DNA of 64,000 nucleotides from Halopelagius fulvigenes (GTDB lineage Archaea; Halobacteriota; Halobacteria; Halobacteriales; Haloferacaceae), in the NCBI RefSeq assembly GCF_042662625.1, contig NZ_JBHSXH010000011.1, positions 62,001 to 126,000 on the forward strand, read 5' to 3'. Shown here in pieces: positions 52,400 to 61,455 of this stretch; within the stretch, counting starts at the first letter, position 1, and each line of letters starts with the position of its first letter. Both the position numbers and the translations under genes were made by a program. The notes under the pieces were generated by a model that was given only the letters and a program-made list of their open reading frames with translations, had not been told where the DNA came from and made no database searches.

Positions 52400-53731
52400 T
52401 CAGTCGTCGTCGCGTTCGTGGGCGACCATCACGACTTCCTCTTTGGGCCGCGAGGTGACCGTCGGTATCACTTCGAGGTTGCGGTCCGAGACCAGTTCGA
52501 GGTGGTAGTTCTGGTAGATGGTCGCGAGCAGGAGGCGCGCTTCGAGCATGGCGAACCGGTCGCCGATGCACCGGCGCGGCCCCGCGGCGAACGGGAAGTA
52601 CGCCAACCGGGGGAGCGACCGCTCTAACTCGTCGGTCCAGCGTTCGGGTTCGAACGAGAGGGCGTCGTCGTACCACCGGGAGTCGCGGTGGACGACCCAC
52701 TGACTCATCTGAATCGTCGCGCCGGCGGGAATCTCGTACCCGCCGAGGGTGTCGGGTTCGACCGCCTCGCGGACGATTCTCGGAACCGGCGGGTAGAGGC
52801 GCATCGACTCTTTGACCACCTGTTCGGTGTACGTCAACTCGGGGACGTCGGCCATCGTCGGCGGCCGGCCGTCCAGCACCTCGTCGAGTTCCGCCACGAG
52901 TCGTCGCTCCACGTTCGGGTGCTGCGAGAGGAGGTAGGTGGTGTACGTCAGCGAAACCGCCGTCGTCTCGTGACCGGCGGTGAGGAGCGTGATTATCTCG
53001 TCGTGAATCTGGTCGTCGCTGAGGGTGTTTCCCTCCTCGTCGGCCGCCGAGAGCAGCATCGAGACGACGTCGTTCCCGGGGTTCTCACGGCGTTCGCTGA
53101 TAATCTCCGCGACGACGTCGTCGAGGGTCTGTCGCGCCTCGCGCATCTTCCGGCGCGAGGGGAGGGGTACCTCCTCCGGGAGGAGGATGTTCGGCAGACT
53201 CGACGTGGCGGGGAGGAACGTGTCGATGGCCTCGCTTATCTCCTCGAAGCGGTCCTCCACGTCCACGCCGAACAGCGCCTTCGCGACGATTCGGAGCGTC
53301 AACTCCATCATGTCGTCGTGGATCAGTCGCCTCTCGCCGTCCGACCACCGCCGGCACATCTCCTCGGTGAACGCGGTCATCATCTCGGCGTACTCCTCGA
53401 TACGGTCGGGGTGGAACGCCGGTTGGACGAGGTGGCGGTTGCGCCGCCACTCCTCGCCTTCGCTGTTGAGGATGCCGTTGCCGGTGAGTGGGCCGAGAAT
53501 CTTCTGGAAGCTCTCGCCCTTCACGTAGTTCTGGTTGTTCTGCACGAGGACGCATTCGATGTCGTCCGGGTGGTTGAGTTGGTAGACGTGCCCCCGAACG
53601 CCGTCCCAGTGGACGACGTCGCCGTACTCGCGGGCCATGCGCGAGGTGAACTCCAATCCGCCCCGAATCATCGCAGGGTCGGCCCCGAGAACCGGAAGTC
53701 CGCGCGGGCCCGGCGGCGTCTCGTGTTGCAT
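52400..53731 (-). CDS. cytochrome P450
   Basis: The 443-residue soluble P450 has all signatures. The I-helix oxygen-binding AGHETTAVSLTY, the K-helix Glu-x-x-Arg in ESMRLYPPVPRIVRE, the PERW meander in SFEPERWTDE, and the haem loop FPFAAGPRRCIGDRFAMLEA with Cys 388 as thiolate ligand. Relatives in haloarchaea and bacteria (CYP174 and fatty-acid/terpenoid oxidisers) use a ferredoxin; the ferredoxin fusion at 49976 is nearby but not in an operon with it. Substrate unknown. It is divergent from the HTH_10 gene at 53863, which may regulate it. Confidence 0.92.
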   Translation of the reverse strand: MQHETPPGPRGLPVLGADPAMIRGGLEFTSRMAREYGDVVHWDGVRGHVYQLNHPDDIECVLVQNNQNYVKGESFQKILGPLTGNGILNSEGEEWRRNRHLVQPAFHPDRIEEYAEMMTAFTEEMCRRWSDGERRLIHDDMMELTLRIVAKALFGVDVEDRFEEISEAIDTFLPATSSLPNILLPEEVPLPSRRKMREARQTLDDVVAEIISERRENPGNDVVSMLLSAADEEGNTLSDDQIHDEIITLLTAGHETTAVSLTYTTYLLSQHPNVERRLVAELDEVLDGRPPTMADVPELTYTEQVVKESMRLYPPVPRIVREAVEPDTLGGYEIPAGATIQMSQWVVHRDSRWYDDALSFEPERWTDELERSLPRLAYFPFAAGPRRCIGDRFAMLEARLLLATIYQNYHLELVSDRNLEVIPTVTSRPKEEVVMVAHERDDD

Positions 53732-53770
53732 CGACTGTCCCTAAGGAGGGAATGCGTTTGGGCCTGTTTA

Positions 53771-53782
53771 CTAGCACGCTAG
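53771..53782. promoter_or_regulatory. palindrome between P450 and HTH_10 genes
   Basis: CTAGC-AC-GCTAG is a perfect inverted repeat in the 131-base divergent gap. It lies just upstream of a TATA-like TAAACA for the P450 (reverse strand, 53765-53770) and next to AAATCCTTTTAGG, which can serve the HTH_10 gene. It is a candidate operator. Confidence 0.4.
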
Positions 53783-53862
53783 AAATCCTTTTAGGTGCCC
53801 GGGCGACGAACGCGTACCGAGGCCGCGGCGCGACGACGCCGGGCGGCCGGGGAGACGAACCG

Positions 53863-54522
53863 ATGAGATACGCGACGCTCGTACTGACGGAGACGGAGGT
53901 GCAGATAGCGCCGGTTCTGGACCGCTTCGCCCGATCGGAGGCGGTGACCATCGATTCGACCCGCCACATGGGGCCCATAGAGGACGGCCGGTACGTCGTC
54001 CTCGTCGATCTGCGGGGCAACCTCTCGGCGGCGGACCGACTGTTAGACGCCGCCGAGGAGGTTGTCGGGTACGACGTGACGGGGACGGACGGAAGCGGCG
54101 TCGCGTACCTCCAGTGTCGGAGCGTCGGCCTGATAGGCGACCTCATCTCGATCCTGTACGCGCACGACATCGTCCTCGATTGGCCGATAGAACACCGGGA
54201 GATCGACGGACGCCGGAGCTACCGGTTCACGGTCATCGGGACGGGGTCCGGTATCCAGCGGGCGGTTTCGGAACTTCCGGGGGCGGTCGAGTTCGAACTC
54301 GAAGAGATAGGGACATACCGACCGACCACCGGGGAGTTCGCCGACGTACTGACGGACGGACAGGCCGATCTCCTCGAACTCGCCGTCCGGGAGGGGTACT
54401 ACGAGGTGCCGCGGGAGACGACCCACCGGGAACTCGCGTCGAAACTCGGCCTCTCGGCGGGCACCGTGAGCGACCGACTCCAGCGAATCGAACGCCGACT
54501 CGTCGCCGCCTACGTCGATTGA
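53863..54522 (+). CDS. HTH_10 (bacterio-opsin-activator-like) transcription regulator
   Basis: The regulator is 219 residues from the ATG at 53863 (MRYATLVLTETEVQIAPVLD); the 37 residues before it in the open frame are basic, low-complexity and not part of the family. The sensing region spans about 1-155. The C-terminal HTH_10 domain is complete: LTDGQADLLELAVREGYYEV, RETTHRELASKLGLSAGTVS and DRLQRIERRLVAAYVD. By its divergent placement it probably controls the P450 gene and perhaps itself. Confidence 0.88.
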   Translation: MRYATLVLTETEVQIAPVLDRFARSEAVTIDSTRHMGPIEDGRYVVLVDLRGNLSAADRLLDAAEEVVGYDVTGTDGSGVAYLQCRSVGLIGDLISILYAHDIVLDWPIEHREIDGRRSYRFTVIGTGSGIQRAVSELPGAVEFELEEIGTYRPTTGEFADVLTDGQADLLELAVREGYYEVPRETTHRELASKLGLSAGTVSDRLQRIERRLVAAYVD

Positions 54523-54623
54523 GGAACGTCGGGGCGGGCCGTTGGGGGCGGCGGAGTCGGGCGGCGTCGGCCGAAACCGCGGCGACCCGAGCGATTATGT
54601 TTCCGCTCTCGGAGGGTCGGTGT

Positions 54624-54671
54624 ATGAGACTCGAAGACAGCGTTTCCGTCGCCGGGTCGGTGGTCCGATGA
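54624..54671 (+). other. possible 15-codon leader frame
   Basis: GATTATGTTT (54593-54602) is a TATA-like element 22-31 bases ahead of an ATG at 54624. That ATG opens MRLEDSVSVAGSVVR, whose TGA overlaps the next ATG (ATGA). It could be a leader peptide coupled to the phosphoesterase, or simply part of its 5' leader. Confidence 0.25.
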
Positions 54672-55546
54672 CGCCCGCGCCCGGATCACTCTCGGACCTC
54701 GACGCGGACGCGCCGACGGTGGTGTCCGTCTCCGACATCCACGGCTACCTCTCGGAGGCGAAGTCCGCGCTCGAACTCGTCGGCGAGGCGTTCGACCGGC
54801 CTCTCGTGGAAGCCGACGGCGAGGGGCGACTCCACTGGGCCGGCGGCGACGAGTACGTCCTTGTCTTCCTCGGCGACACGGTGGACCGCGGTCCGTCGAA
54901 CACCGAGACGTTGGAGACGGTGTGGCGACTCCGCGAGGAGGCCCCGGAGGGCCACGTCGTCCACCTCCTCGGAAACCACGAGGCGAACACGCTCTTTCCC
55001 TACGTCTACCACTGGGAGTACTGGTACTCCGCCGACCCGCCGGCGGAGGTGAAAAAGCGGGTAGTCGGGGACGTCGCCGCCGGACGACTCGCCGCCGCGT
55101 TCGAGGCGTACGGGCGGACGTACGTCCACGCCGGGTCGAACCGGCCGTTCTCCGTCGCGGAGGTCAACGAGACGCTTCGTGAGGCCGGCGAGAGACTGAA
55201 GCGCGGGCTCGAATCGGACTCGAAGGGGTGGTTCGACGCGCAGGAGGAGGCGTACGACGACGCCGAGAGCGTCGTCGGCATGGGGTCCCAAGGCGTCAGA
55301 GGTGCCGACGCCGGACTCGTCTGGATGGACTTCCAGCACATGAGCGAAGACGCCCCGCCGCAGGTTATCGGCCACACGAAGACCGACCGCCCCACTCGAA
55401 AGGGGTCGGTCGTCAACGCCAACACCATCCGCGTCAACGAGGGTACCCCGGGCGGCGAGTCGGTGACGGTTGCGACCGAATCGTCCATCGACGCCCTCGT
55501 CCGGGGGTCGGACGGGTCGGTGGAGCGAGTGTTCCTCTCGGAGTAA
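54668..55546 (+). CDS. calcineurin-like (PPP-type) metallophosphoesterase
   Basis: The 292-residue cytosolic phosphoesterase starts at the ATG at 54668; the longer open frame adds only arginine-rich sequence. The metal-binding motifs are in order: VVSVSDIHGYLSEA (DxH), LVFLGDTVDRGPSNTETLET (GDxxDRG) and LLGNHEANTL (GNHE), with a later HAGS and IGHTKTD supplying the last histidines. The GDxVDRG form is that of PPP serine/threonine phosphatases and of Ap4A hydrolases. Target unknown; either protein dephosphorylation or dinucleotide hydrolysis. Confidence 0.87.
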   Translation: MTPAPGSLSDLDADAPTVVSVSDIHGYLSEAKSALELVGEAFDRPLVEADGEGRLHWAGGDEYVLVFLGDTVDRGPSNTETLETVWRLREEAPEGHVVHLLGNHEANTLFPYVYHWEYWYSADPPAEVKKRVVGDVAAGRLAAAFEAYGRTYVHAGSNRPFSVAEVNETLREAGERLKRGLESDSKGWFDAQEEAYDDAESVVGMGSQGVRGADAGLVWMDFQHMSEDAPPQVIGHTKTDRPTRKGSVVNANTIRVNEGTPGGESVTVATESSIDALVRGSDGSVERVFLSE

Positions 55547-55727
55547 CCGTCGAAAATCGAGGCGTAATCGGCGGCCGTTCGAGCGTCAGTACCGTGGCCG
55601 TCGGTGGCACGGTGGTCGTTCCCTCTATTTGCAGTAGAGACTCTGAGACAATAGATAACGTGCGAATAAATCCTGAAATACACTGCAGATATGAAGCGCT
55701 TTAGGGTCTCGAATCGAAACATGCGAC

Positions 55728-57206
55728 GTGGCAGTTTCAGGAAGACGCTTGCCGAATCCGTTTCGTTGGGTTCTCCTCTCCGTCGGGTACGTGCTCGCGC
55801 GGTTCGGGGTGATAGACCCCCGGCGCGTCGAGCAGACGACCGACCTCGCGTGGCCGCGAATCGTCACCGGAATCACCCGGATGTCGAAGTCCGCGGCGGA
55901 CGTTGCGATGGTGGGTATCGCCCTCGGACCGGCCGCCATCGCCGGCGTCGGGTTCGCGACGCCGTTCTGGGGCGTCGTGTTCGCCGCCGGGAGCGGTATC
56001 GCCGGCGCGACCATCAGTCTCGTCTCTCAGCGGTTCGGTGCCGGCGCGAGCGAGAGGCTCTCCTCGGCCGTGACGACGAGTGCGCTCGTCACCGTCGCCA
56101 TCACGCTCCCTCTCGCCGCCCTCTACTGGGCGGCCCCCGAGACGCTCGTCGGACTCGTCGGCGGCGAGGGCGCGTCGCTCGCCTACGGCGCGGACTACCT
56201 CCGAGTGGTCGCTCTGGGCGTCCCCTTCGCCGGTCTCAACCTCATCGCGAGTCGGGCGCTCGTCGGCGCGGACGACGCGTGGACGCCCATGATGGTCCGC
56301 GCGGGCGGCGCAGTCGTCAACATCGGCATCAACGCGGCGTTGATTTTCGTCCTCGGGATGGGCGTCGTCGGCGCGGCCATCGGCACCGTCGTCGCGAACG
56401 TCCTCGCACTCTCCGTGTTCGCGGCCGGACTGGCCGGCTACCGACTGCCGGTTTTGGGCGAGTTCCCCGTCACCGTCGACCTCGGACCGCCGTACGCGAC
56501 GGTGGACGAAGTCCGCGACGTCCTGGACATCGGCGCTCCCCTGGTGTTCACGAACGTCGCCCGGCGGGCGGCGCAGTTCCCGATGCTCGCCCTCGTGGCC
56601 ATGTTCGGGCCGAACGTCGTCGCGGCGTACGTCGTCGCCCGCCGCGTCCGCGACCTGATGGACACGCCCGGGTGGGGCTTCTCGATAGCGTCGAGCAGTC
56701 TGGTCGGCCAGGAACTCGGGACCGGCGACGAGCAGGGAGCCGGCGCGTACGGGCGCGACGTCATCCTGTTCGGAACCGCCGTCTACGTCCTCGTCGCGGC
56801 GTTCGTCCTCGTCTTCGCCGAACAGGTCGGGAGCGTCTTCGTGAACGACCCCTCCATCCTCCCGATGGTGACGACGTTCATCGTCGTCGCCTGCGTCAGC
56901 GTCGTGTTCCGCGGCGTCTCCGGCGGTGCGACCGGACCGCTCCGCGCCAGCGGCGACACCAGTTGGCCGTTCTACGGGCAGGTGCTCGGACTGTACGTGT
57001 TCGCGCTTCCCATCACCTACCTCGGCGCCGCGTCGGTTCCGCTCCCCGTCCTGAGCGCCGCGACGCCGATCGGAATCGGCGCGCTGTACGCCGCGCTGGT
57101 ATTAGAGACGTTGGTCCCCGCAGTCATCACGTACTACCGCTTCGCCGCCGGCCACTGGAAGGTCATCAGCCGGTCGTACCGGCCGGAACCCGTCGCCGGC
57201 GACTGA
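55728..57206 (+). CDS. MATE-family multidrug exporter
   Basis: The 492-residue membrane protein starts at a GTG; GCGCTTTAGGG about 25 bases upstream is a plausible TATA region. Twelve helices are arranged in two halves: IVTGITRMSKSAADVAMVGI, ISLVSQRFGAGASERLSSAV in the first, and IGAPLVFTNVARRAAQFPML, IASSSLVGQELGTGDEQGAG in the second. These repeated G-x-x-x-G-x-x-x-G and Q-RFGAG segments are characteristic of MATE antiporters, which expel organic cations with Na+ or H+. It is alone in its transcript. Confidence 0.9.
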   Translation: MAVSGRRLPNPFRWVLLSVGYVLARFGVIDPRRVEQTTDLAWPRIVTGITRMSKSAADVAMVGIALGPAAIAGVGFATPFWGVVFAAGSGIAGATISLVSQRFGAGASERLSSAVTTSALVTVAITLPLAALYWAAPETLVGLVGGEGASLAYGADYLRVVALGVPFAGLNLIASRALVGADDAWTPMMVRAGGAVVNIGINAALIFVLGMGVVGAAIGTVVANVLALSVFAAGLAGYRLPVLGEFPVTVDLGPPYATVDEVRDVLDIGAPLVFTNVARRAAQFPMLALVAMFGPNVVAAYVVARRVRDLMDTPGWGFSIASSSLVGQELGTGDEQGAGAYGRDVILFGTAVYVLVAAFVLVFAEQVGSVFVNDPSILPMVTTFIVVACVSVVFRGVSGGATGPLRASGDTSWPFYGQVLGLYVFALPITYLGAASVPLPVLSAATPIGIGALYAALVLETLVPAVITYYRFAAGHWKVISRSYRPEPVAGD

Positions 57207-57318
57207 ACGCCGAACTCTCGGCCAGCAGTCGCGGACACCGCTGAACTCGTTTTTACCCGTTCGTCGGCCGCGAACGTCCCCGTCGAAGGTCCGAAAAGAA
57301 GAAAGAACGACGGGCGGT

Positions 57319-57729
57319 TCAGCGGTCCGGTCGGGGCGCGTTCTCGTACCGCTCGATTTCGTCGGTCTTCTCGACCCGTTCGTACACCGTCCGGAGCGTC
57401 TCCTCCGCCCGGAGGAGTTTGTGCTCGTCGAGGAACCGGCGGCCCGCGTCGCTGATGCCGTAGAACTTGTACGGCAGGTCGTTTCGCCGACGGTCCTCGG
57501 GAAGGGACACCTCCTCGACGATGCCCGCGTCGGCGAGTTTCCGGAGGTGTTGGCGGATGGTCGTCCGACTCCTGCTCGGGTTCACGTAGTCCAGTTCTTT
57601 CAGCGTCGGCAACCCCGACGGGTGACCGAGGATGTCCTGTACGAGCGAGAAGCGCGTCTCCTGCGTCACGACGTTGAGTCGCTCTCGCACGGAGTCTAAG
57701 TCGCTCGGCGGTCGGTCGGGTGTGCTCAT
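57319..57729 (-). CDS. winged-helix transcription regulator, ArsR/MarR-like
   Basis: The 136-residue cytosolic protein has a winged helix: LNVVTQETRFSLVQDILGHP, PTLKELDYVNPSRSRTTIRQ and HLRKLADAGIVEEVSLPEDR, then a wing with YKFYGISDAGRRFLDEH and a C-terminal helix that probably dimerises. This form is common in haloarchaea. It is divergent from the gene at 57864, and the gap carries two overlapping inverted repeats that may be its operator. The start at 57729 is the only one that gives a complete helix 1. Confidence 0.85.
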   Translation of the reverse strand: MSTPDRPPSDLDSVRERLNVVTQETRFSLVQDILGHPSGLPTLKELDYVNPSRSRTTIRQHLRKLADAGIVEEVSLPEDRRRNDLPYKFYGISDAGRRFLDEHKLLRAEETLRTVYERVEKTDEIERYENAPRPDR

Positions 57730-57774
57730 CGCGTCGAAGTTCGGGCGATTCGTGCAAAAGCGTTTCGCTCAAAT

Positions 57775-57809
57775 CCGAATCACTCTCAACCGATTCGGTA
57801 TAGAGTGAT
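57775..57809. promoter_or_regulatory. overlapping inverted repeats in a divergent promoter
   Basis: CCGAATC (57775-57781) pairs with GATTCGG (57792-57798). ATCACTCT (57779-57786) pairs with AGAGTGAT (57802-57809). The second right arm overlaps the TATA-like GGTATAGAG that would serve the gene at 57864. Likely binding sites for the winged-helix protein next door. Confidence 0.45.
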
Positions 57810-57863
57810 GTAGTCAACGACTCGGTCGGTACATTGAAGCCCGGAGGCCGGGAGTTCGACACG

Positions 57864-58442
57864 ATGAGCGAGGAGTCGGTCACCGTGGAAGAGCTCGCCG
57901 AGAGAGCCGACGACTATCTCCGGGACGCGTCGCTCACGCCCGAAGAGTACGAAGCCCTCAAACACAGCGTGGCGGAACTGGCACCGCTTTTCTCCGCCGA
58001 CCGGGCGTACTTCGTCCTCGGGAGCTACGGCCAGCCCGAGATTCGCCGCCTCCAACTGGTCAAGGATCGCCTGAACCGCCGCCCCGACGCCTACGCCTTC
58101 CTGATGGTGGACGTTCGGAGCGAGTGGACGAACACCTACCTCAAGTTCCGGATTCTCGCGGACTACGCGGACGCCATCGTCGGCGTCGCGGAACACACAC
58201 ACGGCGGATTCCTCGTCGAACAGGGGTACTTCACTGCACTGGAGGAGTACTTCCGGAAGACCCACGTCCTCAAACGGGAGTACGAGGGACTCGACGCCGA
58301 GGCGGTGGACACGGACGTAGACGTCGAACGGCCCTACAGCGGGATGCAGACGGCCATCTTCGAGATGCTCTCGGACGCCGGGCGGTTGTGCCGGTGGACG
58401 ACCGAGGACGACCTGATAGAGTGCGCGGAGAACCTTCCGTAG
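57864..58442 (+). CDS. conserved haloarchaeal hypothetical (DUF7509-like)
   Basis: The protein is 192 residues from the ATG at 57864 (MSEESVTVEELAERADDYLR). It is acidic, with no membrane helix. After two helices it has an alpha/beta core with LFSADRAYFVLGSYGQPEIR, LQLVKDRLNRRPDAYAFLMV and KFRILADYADAIVGVAEHTH, then GGFLVEQGYFTALEEYFRKT. The pattern suggests a nucleoside-2-deoxyribosyltransferase/TIR-like flavodoxin fold seen in DUF7509 proteins, but I cannot confirm catalytic residues. It is divergent from the winged-helix gene, which probably regulates it. Confidence 0.6.
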   Translation: MSEESVTVEELAERADDYLRDASLTPEEYEALKHSVAELAPLFSADRAYFVLGSYGQPEIRRLQLVKDRLNRRPDAYAFLMVDVRSEWTNTYLKFRILADYADAIVGVAEHTHGGFLVEQGYFTALEEYFRKTHVLKREYEGLDAEAVDTDVDVERPYSGMQTAIFEMLSDAGRLCRWTTEDDLIECAENLP

Positions 58443-58480
58443 AGGGAGTTTCGGTAGTCCGCTCCCCACTCCCGTTTTCC

Positions 58481-59362
58481 TCAGTGCCGGTTCGCCCGTT
58501 CGTCGGCGATGGGCGCGTCCGCCGCCTCGTCGTCGGGGTCGGACGAGTCACTCTCGGGAGTGCCGTAGCCGTGGAGGACGGCGTTGATGGTCGCGCCCAC
58601 CAGGAGGACGAACCCGCTGAAGTAGAGCCACGTCGCCAGCAGTAGCACGCCGCTGACCACCCCGAACGCGTCCGAACGCGCCACGAACGTGACATACAGG
58701 CGGAACAACGCCTGCAGCACGGTCCACCCGACGGCGGTCACCACCACGCCCGGGAGCACCTCGCGCCACCCGAGCGACACCTCGGGGAAGACGTAGAACA
58801 TCGGATAGAGGGCGAGCGTGAGTCCGAGGACCAACGCGACGGATTTGAGGACGCTGCCGGCCGAGAGGCTGTTCGGGAGGAGCGCCGACTGCCACGTCGC
58901 GGCGATGAGTATCGTCACCGTCCCGAACACCCCGAGGACCACGGCGGCGTCGCGTATCTGGTTGGGGAAGTTCGCGCCCCGTTCGGTGCCGTACAGTTCG
59001 GTGAACGCCTTGTCTAGCCCATTGAACACCGCAAACGCGCCGAATCCGAGCACGACGACGCTGACTATCGAGCTCCCGGCGTTGGCTATCGCCTTCTCGA
59101 CCGCCCCGCGGACCAAGTCTTGGGCGTCCGCGGGGAGTTGCCCGACGACGATATCGAGGAGGCGGTCGGTCACAGCCGCGTTACCGAGGGCGGCCGCCAC
59201 GACGACAAGAAGGAACAGGAGCGGTAACAGCGACACGAACGCCTGATACGCGATTGCGCCCGCCATGAACGGGACGTCGGCCGCTAGTGCGTGGCGGATG
59301 ACCGCCCGCGCCAGTTCGACCGGCCGCCGGAGCGAGGCGGACCGGGCGCCGGTCTCACTCAT
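58481..59362 (-). CDS. YihY/BrkB-family membrane protein
   Basis: The 293-residue protein has six helices and the typical front: ARAVIRHALAADVPFMAGAI, AYQAFVSLLPLLFLLVVVAA. The middle has FGAFAVFNGLDKAFTELYGT, and a C-terminal helix with ATWLYFSGFVLLVGATINAV leads to an acidic cytosolic tail. The family was once called ribonuclease BN in error; members are membrane proteins of unclear function, sometimes linked to envelope integrity. It has its own transcript. Confidence 0.87.
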   Translation of the reverse strand: MSETGARSASLRRPVELARAVIRHALAADVPFMAGAIAYQAFVSLLPLLFLLVVVAAALGNAAVTDRLLDIVVGQLPADAQDLVRGAVEKAIANAGSSIVSVVVLGFGAFAVFNGLDKAFTELYGTERGANFPNQIRDAAVVLGVFGTVTILIAATWQSALLPNSLSAGSVLKSVALVLGLTLALYPMFYVFPEVSLGWREVLPGVVVTAVGWTVLQALFRLYVTFVARSDAFGVVSGVLLLATWLYFSGFVLLVGATINAVLHGYGTPESDSSDPDDEAADAPIADERANRH

Positions 59363-59560
59363 GAGGGGAGACTACGCGGCCGCAGTCCTTCGGCGTTGTG
59401 CCCGTCGTTGCGGACGTGGGATCGGAACGAACTCGGCTATCGATACGCTCGGCCGAGATCTCGCACGAACGCGAAGAGGAGGGCGACCAAGAGGCCGACG
59501 ATACCGTTCAGGCGGAAGACGACGGCTCGCAAAGAAAGGGGGGAGTTCGTTCGCCGAGTT

Positions 59561-60400
59561 TTACCGCTCCTGCCGGTACTTCCGCATCGAGAGCGGCGCG
59601 AACACGGCGACGATGACGGCGGAGGCGGCGAAGACCCACGCCACGTCCGCGAACGCGACGCCGCCGTGCATGAGACCGCGGGTGGCGTCGACGAGGTGCG
59701 TGACGGGATTGAGGGACACGACGGTCTGGAGCCACGGGGGCATCGTCGCCGGGTCGACGAAGATGTTGCTCACGAACGTGAGCGGGAACAGCAGCACGAA
59801 GCTCATCGTCATGACCGACTCCGGCTTCTCGACCGACAGCCCGACGAGGATCCAGATCCACGACAGGCTGAACGCGAAGACGAGCACCAGCGCGAGGGCG
59901 AGGAGCACGCCGAGGACGCCCGTTCCCGGCCGGAATCCGAGGACGACGCCGAGTCCGACGACCACGAGCGCGGCGATGCAGTACCGGACGACGTCGCCCA
60001 AGAGTGCGCCGACGATGGGCGCGGGCTGCCATATCGGGAGCGACTGGAAGCGGTCGAAGAGCCCGTTGTCGAGGTCCGTGTTGAGTCCGAAGCCCGTGTA
60101 GACGGTGATGAAGACGATGGTCTGCACCAGGATTCCCGGCAGGAGGAACTGGATGTACTCCTGCGGCGACCCCGCCAGAGCGCCCCCGAAGAGGTAGGTG
60201 AACGACAGCGTGAACATGATGGGGAACGCCGTGACGTCGAACAGTTGGAACGGGACGTGCTTGATCTTCAGGAGCGCCCGCCACCCGAGGGTGAGCGACG
60301 CGGAGACGGCCCCGGCGCGGGGCGGGCGTTCGCTCCGCGAGAGGGCACCGTCGAACCCGTCCTCGGCGGGGAACAGAGAGTCCCCCGTCTCGGCGCTCAC
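59561..60400 (-). CDS. ABC-2-type exporter permease (DrrB-like)
   Basis: The 279-residue permease has six helices of the ABC-2 type. The amphipathic N-terminus precedes TLGWRALLKIKHVPFQLFDV. The family motif follows: YIQFLLPGILVQTIVFITVY with GFGLNTDLDNGLFDRFQSLP, and the end VTHLVDATRGLMHGG is the typical NPx-T/H segment. It overlaps the ATPase gene by four bases. Together they form a two-component exporter for hydrophobic compounds such as antibiotics or lipids. Confidence 0.9.
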   Translation of the reverse strand: MSAETGDSLFPAEDGFDGALSRSERPPRAGAVSASLTLGWRALLKIKHVPFQLFDVTAFPIMFTLSFTYLFGGALAGSPQEYIQFLLPGILVQTIVFITVYTGFGLNTDLDNGLFDRFQSLPIWQPAPIVGALLGDVVRYCIAALVVVGLGVVLGFRPGTGVLGVLLALALVLVFAFSLSWIWILVGLSVEKPESVMTMSFVLLFPLTFVSNIFVDPATMPPWLQTVVSLNPVTHLVDATRGLMHGGVAFADVAWVFAASAVIVAVFAPLSMRKYRQER

Positions 60401-61455
60401 GGCCGCACCTCCGTCGCCTCGGCGTCCGCCGCATCGCCGCGTTCGCTCCCTTCCCGCGCGGGACGTCCCGTGAGCGCCAAGAACACCTCATCGAGACTCG
60501 CCTGTCCGAGCGAGAACTCGGCGGCGCGCACGCCGGCGTCGGCGAGTGCGGTCAGCGCTTCCGCGGCGCGCTCCTCGGTCGGGACGCTCGCGGAGAGCGT
60601 GTCCCGGTCCGGTCCGTCGATGAGTTCGACGCCGAGAACGTCCGTCAAGACGGCCTCCGCCTCCGCTCTCTGACCGATGTCCCGGAGGCGAACGTCCAAC
60701 CGGTTCGCGCCCACGGCCGCCTTCAGTTCGCGGCTCGTCCCCTCAGCGATGACGCGCCCCTCGTCGATGACGGCGAGGCGGTCGGCCAGTCGGTCCGCCT
60801 CGTCGAGGTACTGAGTAGTCAGGAGTACGGTGGTCCCGTGGGCGGCGATGGCGCGCACGATATCCCAGACCTGATTCCGGCTTCGCGGGTCAAGACCGGT
60901 CGTCGGTTCGTCCAAGAACAGCACCTCGGGCGTGACGACGAGGCTCGTCGCGACGTCCAGACGGCGTCGCATGCCGCCGGAGTACGTCTGCACCTGACGG
61001 TCGGCGGCGTCCGCGAGACCGAAGGTCGTGAGCAGTTCGTCGGCCCGGCTCCGCGCGGCCCGCCACGAGAGCCCGAGGAGTCGGGCCACGAGGACGAGGT
61101 TCTCCCGACCGGTGAGGTCCTCGTCGACCGAGGCGTACTGACCCGTGAGAGCCACCTTCGCGCGGACCTCGGCCGCCTCGGTCACGACGTCGTGGCCGAG
61201 GACGGTCGCGGTGCCGGAATCCGGGCGGAGCAGCGTCGCAAGCAGTCGGATCGTCGTCGTCTTTCCGGCCCCGTTGGGGCCGAGGAGGCCGTAGACGGTG
61301 CCGCGAGGAATCCGCAGGTCGACGCCGTCTACAGCGACGACGTCGCCGAAGGACTTCCGCAGACCGACGGTTTCGATGGCGAGACGCTCCGCGTCGGTCG
61401 CCTCGGAGTTCTTCGCCGTCCCGACCGTCGCTTCGCCGAGTTCGCTCCCGTTCAT
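60397..61455 (-). CDS. ABC exporter ATPase (DrrA-like)
   Basis: The 352-residue ATPase has Walker A GPNGAGKTTT, Q-loop GQYASVDEDLTGRENL, signature YSGGMRRRLDVATSL, Walker B VLFLDEPTTGLDPRSR and H-loop TQYLDEADRLADRLAV. The C-terminal 100 residues are the DrrA-type extension. It energises the permease downstream. Its ATG shares bases with the stop of a small upstream frame (61452-61604). Alternative starts exist within the first 25 polar residues. Confidence 0.92.
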   Translation of the reverse strand: MNGSELGEATVGTAKNSEATDAERLAIETVGLRKSFGDVVAVDGVDLRIPRGTVYGLLGPNGAGKTTTIRLLATLLRPDSGTATVLGHDVVTEAAEVRAKVALTGQYASVDEDLTGRENLVLVARLLGLSWRAARSRADELLTTFGLADAADRQVQTYSGGMRRRLDVATSLVVTPEVLFLDEPTTGLDPRSRNQVWDIVRAIAAHGTTVLLTTQYLDEADRLADRLAVIDEGRVIAEGTSRELKAAVGANRLDVRLRDIGQRAEAEAVLTDVLGVELIDGPDRDTLSASVPTEERAAEALTALADAGVRAAEFSLGQASLDEVFLALTGRPAREGSERGDAADAEATEVRP

